Below are positions 18,091-26,538 of a stretch of 64,000 nucleotides of DNA, piece after piece. The notes under the pieces are model-generated. The model saw nothing but the letters and a program-made list of their open reading frames with translations, did not search any database and was not told the DNA's origin. A program made the translations under genes and the position numbers. Position 1 is the first letter of the stretch; the number at the start of each line of letters is the position of its first letter. The stretch lies in NCBI RefSeq assembly GCF_021284765.1, contig NZ_CP089924.1, positions 2,870,001 to 2,934,000 of the forward strand, read 5' to 3'. Origin of the DNA: Lysobacter sp. 5GHs7-4. GTDB lineage: Bacteria > Pseudomonadota > Gammaproteobacteria > Xanthomonadales > Xanthomonadaceae.

Positions 18091-18906
18091 ATGTCCACCG
18101 ATGCTTCCCGCTACGTAGTCCAACGCAACGGCCACGACGCCGAAACCGACGCACTCGCCCCGCTCGCGTTCGCCGGCTACGCCCACTTCACCGCCATGCA
18201 AGTGCGCGACCGCAAGATCCGCGGCCTCGACCTGCACCTGGACCGCCTGCGCACCGCCTCGCTGCGCATGTTCGGCAGCGCCCTGCCCGACGACGTCATC
18301 CGCGCGTACTTATGCAGCGCCATCGCCGCCAGTCCCGCCGACGCCTCCCTCACCGCAACCGTCTACTCCCCGGCCGGCGAATTCGTCGTCGCCGGCGCGC
18401 ACATCGAACCCGAACTGCTGATCCGCACCGGCCCCGCCGCCACCGGCCCGCAAGGCCCGCTGTCGCTGATCGCCGTCGACTACGAACGCCCGCTCGCCGC
18501 CATCAAGCACGTAGGCGAAGTCGCCAAGACCCACTACCTGCGCGAAGCCGTCGCGCAGGGCCACGACGACGCTGCCTTCGTCGACCGCCACGGCCGCCTC
18601 AGCGAAGCCACCATCTGGAACCTGGTGTTCTGGGACGGCGCAGCCGTCGTATGGCCCATCGCCGAGATGCTGACCGGCACCACCATGGGCATCGTGCGCC
18701 GCCAACTCGAACGCCTGGGCGTACCGCAGCGCTCGCAGGAAATACGCTTGGAAGATCTGCCGTCGCTCGCAGGCGCCGCGGTGATGAACTCGTGGACGCC
18801 GGGCATCGCGGTGCGCAGGGTCGGCTCGGTCGCGATGCCGGATGCGCCGCAATTGATGGCGGCGCTGCACCGCGCTTACGGCGTGGAACCGCAAGTCGAG
18901 GCCTGA
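18091..18906 (+). CDS. Class IV aminotransferase family protein
   Basis: 271 residues. Class IV PLP-fold features are present: the early FTAMQVRDRKIRGLDLHLDRL segment, the probable PLP-binding Lys146 in EVAKTHYLREA, then DAAFVDRHGRLSEATIWNLVF with the conserved Glu, and a late GTTMGIVRR phosphate-binding loop. Relatives include branched-chain aminotransferase, D-amino-acid transaminase and aminodeoxychorismate lyase. The sequence is nearest in length to the last two, but specificity cannot be read. Single gene, with a tRNA gene downstream on the other strand. Confidence 0.85.
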   Translation: MSTDASRYVVQRNGHDAETDALAPLAFAGYAHFTAMQVRDRKIRGLDLHLDRLRTASLRMFGSALPDDVIRAYLCSAIAASPADASLTATVYSPAGEFVVAGAHIEPELLIRTGPAATGPQGPLSLIAVDYERPLAAIKHVGEVAKTHYLREAVAQGHDDAAFVDRHGRLSEATIWNLVFWDGAAVVWPIAEMLTGTTMGIVRRQLERLGVPQRSQEIRLEDLPSLAGAAVMNSWTPGIAVRRVGSVAMPDAPQLMAALHRAYGVEPQVEA

Positions 18907-18946
18907 TCGTCCCACTGCGATGCCGTCGTGGAGGCATCAAGGGTCA

Positions 18947-19036
18947 TGGCGGAGAGAGTGGGATTCGAACCCACGGAAGGTTTGACCCTTCGGCGGTTTT
19001 CAAGACCGCTGCCTTAAACCACTCGGCCATCTCTCC
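18947..19036 (-). tRNA. tRNA-Ser (anticodon UGA)
   Basis: Reading the minus strand, a 90-nt tRNA with an acceptor stem GGAGAGA/TCTCTCC, a D-arm GCCGAGTGG, an anticodon loop CTTGAAA (anticodon TGA), a long class II variable arm and a T-arm GGTTCGAATCC. The terminal CCA is encoded. The long variable arm confirms tRNA-Ser. Confidence 0.97.
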
Positions 19037-19082
19037 GTAGCGCTGACGCGGCGCCGGGCGGGGCCGGCGCCGCGGGATTCTC

Positions 19083-20090
19083 TCACGCCGCGGTCTTGCT
19101 GCGCGCCTTGGCCTCGATCTTGGCGTCGTTCTTGGCCACGCCGTCGGGGCACGGCGCGCCCTTGATGTCGCTGCACTGCAGGCGTGCGGACTCGACCAGC
19201 GACGGGGCCTTTTCGGCCAGGAAATCGATGAACACGCGCACCGCCGGCAGCAGGCCGCGGCGCGAGGCGAACACGGCGTGGAAGATGCCCTGCGGCAGGC
19301 GCCAGTTCGGCAGCACCACTTCCAGCTCGCCGCGGCGCACGGCCTCGGCGCAGACGGTTTCGGGCAGCAGGGTGATGCCCACGCCCTGCTCGGCCAGCGC
19401 CATCAGCATCGGGAAGTCGAAGCCCATCACGCGCGGCTTGAGCTCGACCCGGCGCACTTCGCCGTCGGGGCCGTGCAGTTCCCAGCGCTGGCGCGCGTCG
19501 TCCTCGCTGATGCTGAGGGTCACGTGCTCGGACAGTTCGTCGGGGTTCTTGGGCCGGCCCATGCGGGTCAGGTATTTGGGGCTGGCGACCAGCAGTTCCT
19601 GGATCTGGCCGAAGCTGCGCATCACCAGGCTGCCGTCGTCGTCCAGCTTGGAACGCACGCGCAAGGCGACGTCGATGCCTTCGTTGATGATGTCGACGCG
19701 GCGGTTGCTGACGTGCAGCTGCACGCGCACCTGCGGGTATTTGGCGAGGAATTCGGGCAGCAGCTTGGGCAGGTGTTGCTGCGCCAGGCCGACCGGCACG
19801 CTGACCCGGATCACGCCGCGCGGTTCGGCGCTGAGGCGGTCCACCACTTCGCGCGCGGCCTGGGCTTCGGCCAGCATCGATTGCGCATGGCGGTAGACGC
19901 TGTTGCCGACATCGGTGACGGCGAAGCGGCGCGTGGAGCGCTGCAGCAGGCGTACGCCCAGGTCGGTCTCGAGCTGGCTGATGCGCCGGCTCAGACGCGA
20001 CTTCGGAATACCCAGCGCGCGCTCGGCGGCGGCGAAACCGGCGTGGTCGACGACCATCGCGAAGTAGTAGAGGTCGTTGAGATCGTGCAT
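19083..20090 (-). CDS. LysR-family transcriptional regulator
   Basis: 335 residues. A winged helix-turn-helix at 1-60 (LNDLYYFAMVVDHAGFAAAE, then SRRISQLETDLGVRLLQRSTR) is followed by the periplasmic-binding-like effector domain at about 90-295, and a Lys/Ala-rich 35-residue tail. It is divergent from the azoreductase gene across a 117-base gap, the classic arrangement for a LysR regulator and its target. It probably controls azoR in response to a quinone-like or electrophilic compound; the effector is unknown. Annotated homologues are often of the AaeR/DsdC-like type, but I make no finer claim. Confidence 0.9.
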   Translation of the reverse strand: MHDLNDLYYFAMVVDHAGFAAAERALGIPKSRLSRRISQLETDLGVRLLQRSTRRFAVTDVGNSVYRHAQSMLAEAQAAREVVDRLSAEPRGVIRVSVPVGLAQQHLPKLLPEFLAKYPQVRVQLHVSNRRVDIINEGIDVALRVRSKLDDDGSLVMRSFGQIQELLVASPKYLTRMGRPKNPDELSEHVTLSISEDDARQRWELHGPDGEVRRVELKPRVMGFDFPMLMALAEQGVGITLLPETVCAEAVRRGELEVVLPNWRLPQGIFHAVFASRRGLLPAVRVFIDFLAEKAPSLVESARLQCSDIKGAPCPDGVAKNDAKIEAKARSKTAA

Positions 20091-20097
20091 GGCGATA

Positions 20098-20113
20098 GTT
20101 CCGAATTCAGAAC
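20098..20113. promoter_or_regulatory. Candidate LysR operator
   Basis: GTTCCGAATTCAGAAC, a 16-bp near-perfect palindrome (one mismatched pair), starts 8 bases from the lysR start codon in the divergent gap. It sits where an autoregulatory or activating site would. Its arms fit the LysR T-N11-A rule only loosely. Confidence 0.5.
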
Positions 20114-20207
20114 AGTAAGTGATAGTAAACCAGCTTTATCCTATTTTTGCAACAACCTACAGTTTGCCCCAACGCGGCGTCGCCGCTACCGCCCACCGAG
20201 GCCAGCC

Positions 20208-20786
20208 ATGAAACTCCTGCACATCGATTCCAGCGCCCTGGGCGCCAATTCCGTGACCCGCGAACTCAGCGCGGCCGTGGTGGCGCGTTGGCAGGACGCC
20301 CTTCCGGCACTGTCGGTCCAATACCGCGATCTGGACGCCGAGCCGATCCCGCATCTTACCGGCCGCACCCTGGCCAAGGCGGATCCGGGCGAGGCCGACG
20401 AGGGCGAACGCGCGATCCAGCAGTTCCTGGACGCCGACGTGATCGTGATCGGCTCGCCGATGTACAACTTCGGCATCAGCTCGACCCTGAAGGCCTGGAT
20501 CGACCGCATCGCCGTGGCAGGGCGCACCTTCCGCTACACGCAGGCCGGTCCCGAAGGCCTGGCCAAGGGCAAGCGCGTGATCGTCGCCAGCGGCCGCGGC
20601 GGCCTGCATGCCGGCGCACCCAGCGATTTCCAGGAGCCTTACCTGCGTCAGGTGTTCGGTTTCCTGGGCATCGAGCAGATCGAGTTCGTACGCGCCGAAG
20701 GCGTGGCGTATTCGCCGCAGCACCGCGCCGATGCGCTGGCGCAGGCGCATGCGTCGATCCAGGCGCCGTTGCGCCTGGCGGCGTAA
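20208..20786 (+). CDS. azoR: FMN-dependent NADH-azoreductase
   Basis: 192 residues, near the 200 of E. coli AzoR. It has the flavodoxin-like start MKLLHIDSSALGANSVTREL (phosphate-binding SS..NSVT) and the FMN-binding GSPMYNFGISSTLKAWIDRI region, then VASGRGG. The enzyme is an FMN homodimer that reduces quinones and azo compounds with NADH, limiting thiol and quinone stress. The start at 20208 gives the usual N-terminus. The divergent LysR gene is the likely regulator. A strong terminator follows. Confidence 0.93.
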   Translation: MKLLHIDSSALGANSVTRELSAAVVARWQDALPALSVQYRDLDAEPIPHLTGRTLAKADPGEADEGERAIQQFLDADVIVIGSPMYNFGISSTLKAWIDRIAVAGRTFRYTQAGPEGLAKGKRVIVASGRGGLHAGAPSDFQEPYLRQVFGFLGIEQIEFVRAEGVAYSPQHRADALAQAHASIQAPLRLAA

Positions 20787-20844
20787 CGGCTGCGCGTTAG
20801 AACGAACACCGCCCCCCCGCCGGCGCCCTCCCCTCGCCGGCCCG

Positions 20845-20878
20845 CGCCGGGCCTGTACGCAGGCCCGGCGTTTTTGTT
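20845..20878 (+). terminator. Rho-independent terminator of azoR
   Basis: Stem CGCCGGGCCTG / CAGGCCCGGCG with a TACG loop, followed by TTTTTGTTT. Confidence 0.93.
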
Positions 20879-20899
20879 TGGCGGACGCAGCCTGCTCTG

Positions 20900-21430
20900 C
20901 TTTCTGTGGGAGCGACGTGAGTCGCGATCGCGCAAGCTCGAACCCATGCGCTGCCGTCCCTCTGACGCGACTTAGAGCCAGCGCGGCTTTGGGGTAGGAG
21001 CGACGTAAGTCGCGACCACGCGACTCCGGCAACTTGCGCGGTCGCGACTTACGTCGCTCTTACAGCAGTTAGCGCGGGCATTGCGGCGTAATGGACCCGC
21101 ATAAAAGCACCCGCTTTCTGTGGGAGCGACGTGAGTCGCGATCGCGCAAGCTCGAACCCATGCGCTGCCGTCCCTCTGACGCGACTTAGAGCCAGCGCGG
21201 CTTTGGGGTAGGAGCGACGTAAGTCGCGACCACGCGACTCCGGCAACTTGCGCGGTCGCAACTTACTCGCTCTTACAGCGGTTAGCGCGGGCATTGCGGC
21301 GTAATGGACCCGCATAAAGCACCCGCTTTCTGTGGGAGCGACGTGAGTCGCGATTGCGTAGGTGGCCGTGGCGACGCGATCGCGGCTCACGTCGCTCCCA
21401 CAGGGATCGCTTCCGGGCGCGGCCATTTAC
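20900..21430. repeat. ~213-bp tandem duplication built from palindromic repeats
   Basis: A unit beginning CTTTCTGTGGGAGCGACGTG at 20900 is repeated at 21114 (214-bp step) and 21326 (212-bp step; this third copy is cut short at about 21360). Unit copies differ by only a few bases. Each unit holds a TGTGGGAGCGACGTGAG element plus a long inverted repeat (TAGGAGCGACGTAAGTCGCG against CGCGACTTACGTCGCTCTTA) that can fold into a stem of about 25 bp. A reverse-oriented element closes the array at 21378-21403. The gap 20787-21442 has no gene. Confidence 0.9.
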
Positions 21431-21442
21431 AACCTCCTGCTA

Positions 21443-24400
21443 CTAGCGCCCCTGCTCGATCGAAACCTCCGCCGGTACGCGATCGATCCGCAGCTCGCCA
21501 TTGCGCCACTGTGCCGCCTTGCCATCGATACGCGTCGCGCCCGGCGGCTGCCTATACGGCCAACTCAACACCACACCGCCCTCCGGCGGCGTCACCCCAG
21601 GCTTCAGCGTCAGCCGCAGCTGCGCGCCCTCGCGTCGCCAGTCGTAGGACAGCGCGCCATACGGCGTGCGCAAGCCCTCGACCGAGACGCCCTCGCCGTC
21701 CAGCCAATCCGCCGGCAGGCCGGCGCCGATCACCAGCGCCTCGTCCAGATCGCGGGTATAGGCGAACAGGTCCAGCGCCGAGCGCACGTAATCGGACTCG
21801 ACCCAGGCATGCGGCAGGTCGCCGACGAAGAACGGCTTGCGCGGCGTGCGCGACACCACCTCGGCCCACTGGTTCCAGCCCCGCGGCTGCTGGTCCTTGA
21901 AGAAGAAATCCAAGGCCTCGTGCGCACGCTCGCGCCAGCCCAGGCGCACGAAGCTGCCGATGGTGCGCAGCTCGTACGGCGTGTAGTCCTTCCATTCGCG
22001 GCGGCCGTCACGGCGGTCTACAAACTCCTTCCAATAGCGCTCGAAGGTATTGCGCAACAAGCGTTCCGGCAGGCGCCCCTGCTCGCCGCCCGGCGCCAAC
22101 GCGATGGTGGTCGAGGTGGCGTCGAAGTCGCCCAGCTCCGCCGCGCCCGGGATGAAGTCGATGCCGCGGTCGCGCGTGGCCGCGGCGATGGACGCGTACA
22201 GATCCTCGCGGAACTGGTCGCGCGAGGCGGCGAAGCGCCGCGCCTCCTCGTCCTTGCCCAGCCATCGCGCGATCTCGACCGCGTCCTTGTACCCGCGCAG
22301 CGCCCAGAAATTGTCCCAGTACGAGTGCATCGGCTTGGCCGAGTAGCCCTCGTGGCTGATCGAGGCCGGCATCATGCCGTAGAAGGCCGGATTGACCGCG
22401 CGATTGGCATCGGTGCGTTCGCTCAGGCGCAGCTCGTCCATGTACTTCACCGCGCCGGCCACGTGCGGCCACATCGCCTCCAGCAGGGCGCGGTCGCGGC
22501 GGTAGCGGTAGACCTCGGCGACGGTGAAGATCAGCTCGCCATGGCTGTCGTTCTCCGGCACCGGGTCGCTGCCGCGATCGTCCACGCAGCACGGAACCTT
22601 GCCGTTATCGAACTGGTACGGCGCGTACCAGCGCAGGAATTCCTCGGCCACGTCCTCGCGCCCCATGCGCAGCAGGCCCTCGCCTATCATCGCGCCGTCG
22701 CGGATCCAGGCGCGCGAGTAGGAACGTGTGCCCGGCTGCAGACGCGGTCCGACGCGGCTGATCAGCATGTGGGCCAGGCCGGTGCGCAGCGTGTCGACCA
22801 CGTGCTGACCCTGTTGCGGCACGGCGATGCGCACGCGGTCCAGTTTGTCGCGCCACTGCTGCGCGACCAGCGCCTGCGTCGCCTCCAGTTCTTCGACGCC
22901 GGCGAAGGCGCCGCTGTCCGGCCCCGACAGGGCGCTGCTCCAACCGAACTCGCGCGACTCGCCGGGCGCCAGTTCCACGCTGTAGAACACGGCCCCGGAC
23001 GCCAGTTCGGTGCGGTCGTTCTGCAACTCGGTCGCCGTGCTGCCGCCCAAGCGCCGCAGAATCTCGCCCTGTGGCGTGCAGTTCGCGCACTCCTGGTTCC
23101 AGGGCATGCGCGCGAGTCGGGCGACGATCTCGCCGCCATCGAAGCCGCCGACCGCGGCCGCATCCGCCGCGACCGTCTGCACCCGCCTCGCCGAGGCGGC
23201 GCCGCCCGGCCCTTCCACGCCGAAGCCGTGCGCGTCGGCGCGCAAGCCGCGGATCGCGCTCACGCCGCCGATGGTGTTGAGGAACTGGCTGGGCGGATTG
23301 ACCTGAAACGGCCGTGCCGCCAGCACCAACACATAGCGCTGCTTGGCCGGAGTGGTGTTGCTGAGCTTGTAGCGCCCATACAAGCGCGAGCGCTCGCGCG
23401 TGCCGTTGGCAAACGCCGTCACCGTCAGGCCGAACTGGGGATGGGCCCAGTGCACCGACGGTATCGGCAGATAACCGTCCTGCAACGACTGCGTGGTTTT
23501 GACGTCGGCCCAGGTCGCCAGCTGGCCGGCGGCGATCACGAACGGCTCGATGCTGAAGGCGCCCTTGCCCACTTCGATGGCGCCGTCTTCCGAGATCAGG
23601 CCCTGATCTTCGCCGCCGTCGATGCCGACCACGGTCCAGTACGGCTGCTCGCCGCTGAAACCGCGCGGATAGCGGCCGCGCGGCTGATCCTGGGCGACCG
23701 CCGCGACGAAATCGTTGCGCGTGGCCGCGAACGCCAGCGGTTGCACGCCGAACTCGCTCAGGCCGAAGCCCAGGCCCAGGCCGTTCTCGGGCAGCAGGCG
23801 CAGGTAGCGCGCTTCCGATTCCGGCAGGGCCAGGTAGTCGCTGCCGCCGTCGCCGCCGTGCACGGCGCGCGCTTCGCGCCACTGCCTGCCGTCGTCGGAC
23901 AACTGCAGGCGGTAATCCGAGGCGTACTCCTCATCGGACCAGCGCAGCACCACGCCGCCGAACTCGCGTTTTCGGCCCAGGTCCAGGGTCAGCGCCGGAT
24001 CGGGATCGGTGGCGAAACCCGCGTGCCAGGCGGTCTTGGGATTGCCGTCGACGGCGTACTCGGCGCGGCTGCCTTGCGCCGACGTGGTCGCGACGACACG
24101 GCCGGTCAACGGCGCGCCGTCGTCCTTCGGCAGCGGCTCGAACGCGAGCTGGTCGAAACACACCGAACCCTTGCCGCCGCTGCTGTTGTAAATGGTGAAC
24201 TCGAGCTTGGCGCTGCGGCGCAGCGTCGGGTCCGGCGCCGGCCCCCAGGCGCGGCTGATATGGCGGCGCTTGTAGACCACCGGGGTCCATTGCTGCGGGA
24301 ACGCGTATTTCGGCCGGTTCACCCACCACACGTTGTCGCCGCTGGCGTCGACCAGCTTGAACTGCAGATCGTTGACCGGCGAGTCGCCGCGCAACTGGAA

Positions 24401-24829
24401 CGAATAGGCGTAGTTGTCCGGGTACTGCATCGGCAAGGCGCGTTGCAGGCCGACGTAGCCGGAGACGCCGTTGAAGTCGTAGTCCAGGCAGATCGCCTTG
24501 CCCTGCGCGCCGTCGGCGATGCGCAGTTGGCCGCTGACCTGGTTGGAGGCGACGAGGGTCCAGGGGGTGGTGGATTCGAAGTCGTCGAGCAGGCGGGACT
24601 GGGCGGCCGCGGGAAGGCTGGCGAGCAGCAAAGCGGTGAAGCAAATCCCCCCTAGCCCCCCTTTTTCAAAGGGGGGAATCCAGCGCGCGAGGGCCGGAAT
24701 TGCCGTCTCGCCCACGCTGCTCCCCCTTTGCGAAAACCCGCTGGTCTTCCCCCTTTGAAAAAGGGGGACTGTGGGGGATTTGCTCCAAAGCCACCGCGCC
24801 GCATTCGCCAACATCCCGCTCCTCTTCAT
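21443..24829 (-). CDS. Large secreted discoidin-domain protein with six-hairpin glycosidase-like region
   Basis: 1128 residues as read from ATG 24829. The first 60 residues are unusual because a repeat element encodes them; the hydrophobic signal core (CFTALLLASLPAAAQS) comes only at 62-77. Then follow a jelly-roll-like carbohydrate-binding region (about 80-230), an F5/8 type C (discoidin) domain (about 245-365, AEYAVDGNPKTAWHAG), a beta-rich domain (to about 600) and a helical region at about 650-1010 with alternating Trp/Arg/Asp motifs (YSRAWIRDGAMIGEG, SYWDNFWALRGY). That pattern is typical of (alpha/alpha)6 glycosidases. It ends the ABC transporter operon, so it probably trims the imported glycan. 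The exact GH family is not determined. Confidence 0.75.
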   Translation of the reverse strand: MKRSGMLANAARWLWSKSPTVPLFQRGKTSGFSQRGSSVGETAIPALARWIPPFEKGGLGGICFTALLLASLPAAAQSRLLDDFESTTPWTLVASNQVSGQLRIADGAQGKAICLDYDFNGVSGYVGLQRALPMQYPDNYAYSFQLRGDSPVNDLQFKLVDASGDNVWWVNRPKYAFPQQWTPVVYKRRHISRAWGPAPDPTLRRSAKLEFTIYNSSGGKGSVCFDQLAFEPLPKDDGAPLTGRVVATTSAQGSRAEYAVDGNPKTAWHAGFATDPDPALTLDLGRKREFGGVVLRWSDEEYASDYRLQLSDDGRQWREARAVHGGDGGSDYLALPESEARYLRLLPENGLGLGFGLSEFGVQPLAFAATRNDFVAAVAQDQPRGRYPRGFSGEQPYWTVVGIDGGEDQGLISEDGAIEVGKGAFSIEPFVIAAGQLATWADVKTTQSLQDGYLPIPSVHWAHPQFGLTVTAFANGTRERSRLYGRYKLSNTTPAKQRYVLVLAARPFQVNPPSQFLNTIGGVSAIRGLRADAHGFGVEGPGGAASARRVQTVAADAAAVGGFDGGEIVARLARMPWNQECANCTPQGEILRRLGGSTATELQNDRTELASGAVFYSVELAPGESREFGWSSALSGPDSGAFAGVEELEATQALVAQQWRDKLDRVRIAVPQQGQHVVDTLRTGLAHMLISRVGPRLQPGTRSYSRAWIRDGAMIGEGLLRMGREDVAEEFLRWYAPYQFDNGKVPCCVDDRGSDPVPENDSHGELIFTVAEVYRYRRDRALLEAMWPHVAGAVKYMDELRLSERTDANRAVNPAFYGMMPASISHEGYSAKPMHSYWDNFWALRGYKDAVEIARWLGKDEEARRFAASRDQFREDLYASIAAATRDRGIDFIPGAAELGDFDATSTTIALAPGGEQGRLPERLLRNTFERYWKEFVDRRDGRREWKDYTPYELRTIGSFVRLGWRERAHEALDFFFKDQQPRGWNQWAEVVSRTPRKPFFVGDLPHAWVESDYVRSALDLFAYTRDLDEALVIGAGLPADWLDGEGVSVEGLRTPYGALSYDWRREGAQLRLTLKPGVTPPEGGVVLSWPYRQPPGATRIDGKAAQWRNGELRIDRVPAEVSIEQGR
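24641..24783. mobile_element. 143-bp inverted-repeat element inside the signal-peptide coding region
   Basis: The ends are mutually inverted (GCAAATCCCCC at 24641, GGGGGATTTGC ending 24783), with inner inverted arms CCCCCCTTTTTCAAAGGGGGG and CCCCCTTTGAAAAAGGGGGA. Between them lies about 70 bp of unrelated sequence. Elements with AAATCCCCC...CCCTTT-type arms are known as dispersed non-autonomous repeats in several proteobacteria. It carries no gene of its own but is read in frame by the discoidin-domain gene, encoding residues such as PPFEKGGLGGI. Confidence 0.75.
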
Positions 24830-24838
24830 GCAGGCCGC

Positions 24839-25660
24839 TCAGCCCTTGACGCTGCCCACCAGCAGGCCCTGCAGGTAATAGCGCTGCAGCACCAGGAACA
24901 GCAACAACACCGGCAGCACGGTCACCACCGAGCCGGCCATCATCAGTTCGTTGTCCTGCACGTGCTCGCGCGACAGCGAGGCCAGCGCCACCGGCAGGGT
25001 CTGCAGGCCGTTGTCGCTGAGCACGATCAAGGGCCACATGAAATCGTTCCAGGCGCCCAGGAAACTGAAGATCGCCAGCGTGACCAGGATCGGCTTGAGC
25101 GCCGGCAGCACGATCTGGAAGAAGATCCGGAACTCGCCGGCGCCGTCGATGCGCGCCGCTTCCAGCAGTTCGTCCGGGATCGAGCGCGCGTACTGCCGCA
25201 CAAGGAAAATGCCGAAGATGCCGGCCATGCCCGGCACCACCGCGCCGGCGTAGGTGTTGATCAGGCCGATCTGCTTGAGCATCAGGAACAGCGGCATCAT
25301 CGTGACCTGGGCCGGGATCACCAGCGCCGCCAGCAGGGCGCGGAACACGCGCTCGCGGCCGGCGAAGCGCAGCTTGGCGAAGGCGTAGCCGGCCATGGTG
25401 TTCAGCAGCAGCGCGATCAGCGTGGTCAGCGACGCGATCAGGAAGCTGTTGAGCAGGTAACCGCCCATGCCGATGCGATCGAACAGCTCGTGATAGTTGC
25501 CAAGGGTCGGACGCGAGGGTAGCAGCGGCGGCGGAAAACTCGCGGCCTCGCCGGGCTGCATCAACGACACCGACAGCATCCACAGCAGCGGCGCCAGGCT
25601 CAGCACCGCCAGGCCCAGCAGCAGTCCGTTGACGATCGCGCGCGCCAGACGCGGGTGCAT
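24839..25660 (-). CDS. Sugar ABC transporter permease (MalG/LacG type)
   Basis: 273 residues with about six transmembrane helices and the EAA loop in PDELLEAARIDGAGEFRIFFQIVLP (LEAARIDGAG around residue 180). This is the second permease of a CUT1 importer. Its ATG overlaps the stop of the first permease (TGATG), so translation is coupled. No ATP-binding subunit is encoded nearby. This is common for CUT1 systems that share a MsmK/UgpC-type ATPase encoded elsewhere, but it is worth noting. It works with the upstream permease and the binding protein. Confidence 0.93.
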   Translation of the reverse strand: MHPRLARAIVNGLLLGLAVLSLAPLLWMLSVSLMQPGEAASFPPPLLPSRPTLGNYHELFDRIGMGGYLLNSFLIASLTTLIALLLNTMAGYAFAKLRFAGRERVFRALLAALVIPAQVTMMPLFLMLKQIGLINTYAGAVVPGMAGIFGIFLVRQYARSIPDELLEAARIDGAGEFRIFFQIVLPALKPILVTLAIFSFLGAWNDFMWPLIVLSDNGLQTLPVALASLSREHVQDNELMMAGSVVTVLPVLLLFLVLQRYYLQGLLVGSVKG

Positions 25661-26538
25661 CACTCCACCCCCTTGCGGCGCGCGAACCACAGCAACCCGC
25701 TGGTCACCGCGGTCATCAGCACGAACAGCAGGAACGCGACCGCCGAGGCGTTGCCCAGGTTCCACCACTTGAAGCCTTCCTCGTACATCAGGTACAGCAC
25801 GCTGACCGTGCTCTGCAGCGGCCCGCCCTGGGTGATCACGTAGGGCTCGGCGAACAATTGGAAATAGCCGGCCAGGGTCAGGATGCCGACCAGCACCAGC
25901 ACCGGCCCCAGCATCGGCAGGGTCACGTGACGGAACTGCCGCCACGGCGATGCGCCGTCGATGCGCGCGGCTTCGTACAGGTCTTCGGGAATGGCCTGCA
26001 GGCCGGCCAGGAAGATGATCATGTTGTAGCCGAAGTTCTTCCACACCGCGAACAGGATGATGGTCGGCATCGCCCAGGTCGGATCGCCCAGCCAGTCGAT
26101 AGGGTCGATGCCCAGCCCCGACAGCGCCCAATTCACCAGGCCGTAGCGGGTATGGAACAGATAGCGCCAGATCACCGCCACCGCGACCACGGTGGTCACC
26201 ACCGGCGCGAAATAGGCGGTGCGGAAGAACGGCTTGAGGTAGCCCAGCTTGGAATGCAGCAGCAGCGCGGCGCCCAGCGACACCGCGATCGACAGCGGCA
26301 CGCCGACCAGCACGAAATAGAAGGTATTGCCCAGCGCGCGCCAGAACAGCGGGTTCTGCAGCAGGTTCCAGTAGTTGTCCAAGCCGACGAAACGCAGGTT
26401 GCCGATGTCGGCTAGTGCGTAGATGTCGAAGTCGGTCAGGCTCAGCGCCAGCGCGGCCAGCACCGGCAGGCCGAAGAACACGCCGATCACGGTCAGAGCC
26501 GGGCCCGCGAACACCCAGCCGGCGGTCGAGGCCTTCAT
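25660..26538 (-). CDS. Sugar ABC transporter permease (MalF/LacF type)
   Basis: 292 residues, six predicted transmembrane helices, and the EAA motif in PEDLYEAARIDGASPWRQFRHVTLP. First permease of the CUT1 importer. The start overlaps the stop of the binding-protein gene by ATGA and the end overlaps the start of the next permease, so the three genes form one translational unit. Confidence 0.93.
   Translation of the reverse strand: MKASTAGWVFAGPALTVIGVFFGLPVLAALALSLTDFDIYALADIGNLRFVGLDNYWNLLQNPLFWRALGNTFYFVLVGVPLSIAVSLGAALLLHSKLGYLKPFFRTAYFAPVVTTVVAVAVIWRYLFHTRYGLVNWALSGLGIDPIDWLGDPTWAMPTIILFAVWKNFGYNMIIFLAGLQAIPEDLYEAARIDGASPWRQFRHVTLPMLGPVLVLVGILTLAGYFQLFAEPYVITQGGPLQSTVSVLYLMYEEGFKWWNLGNASAVAFLLFVLMTAVTSGLLWFARRKGVE

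Noticed and set aside
18947..19036. A genomic island boundary at tRNA-Ser
   Set aside because: No integrase gene, no direct repeat of the tRNA 3' end nearby, and flanking genes look like ordinary chromosomal genes.
20900..21430. A possible CRISPR array
   Set aside because: The repeat period is about 213 bp with the whole unit conserved; there are no short repeats with unique 30-40 bp spacers and no cas genes.
24641..24783. A complete insertion sequence
   Set aside because: Although it has inverted ends, it is only 143 bp and has no transposase; I list it as a non-autonomous element.
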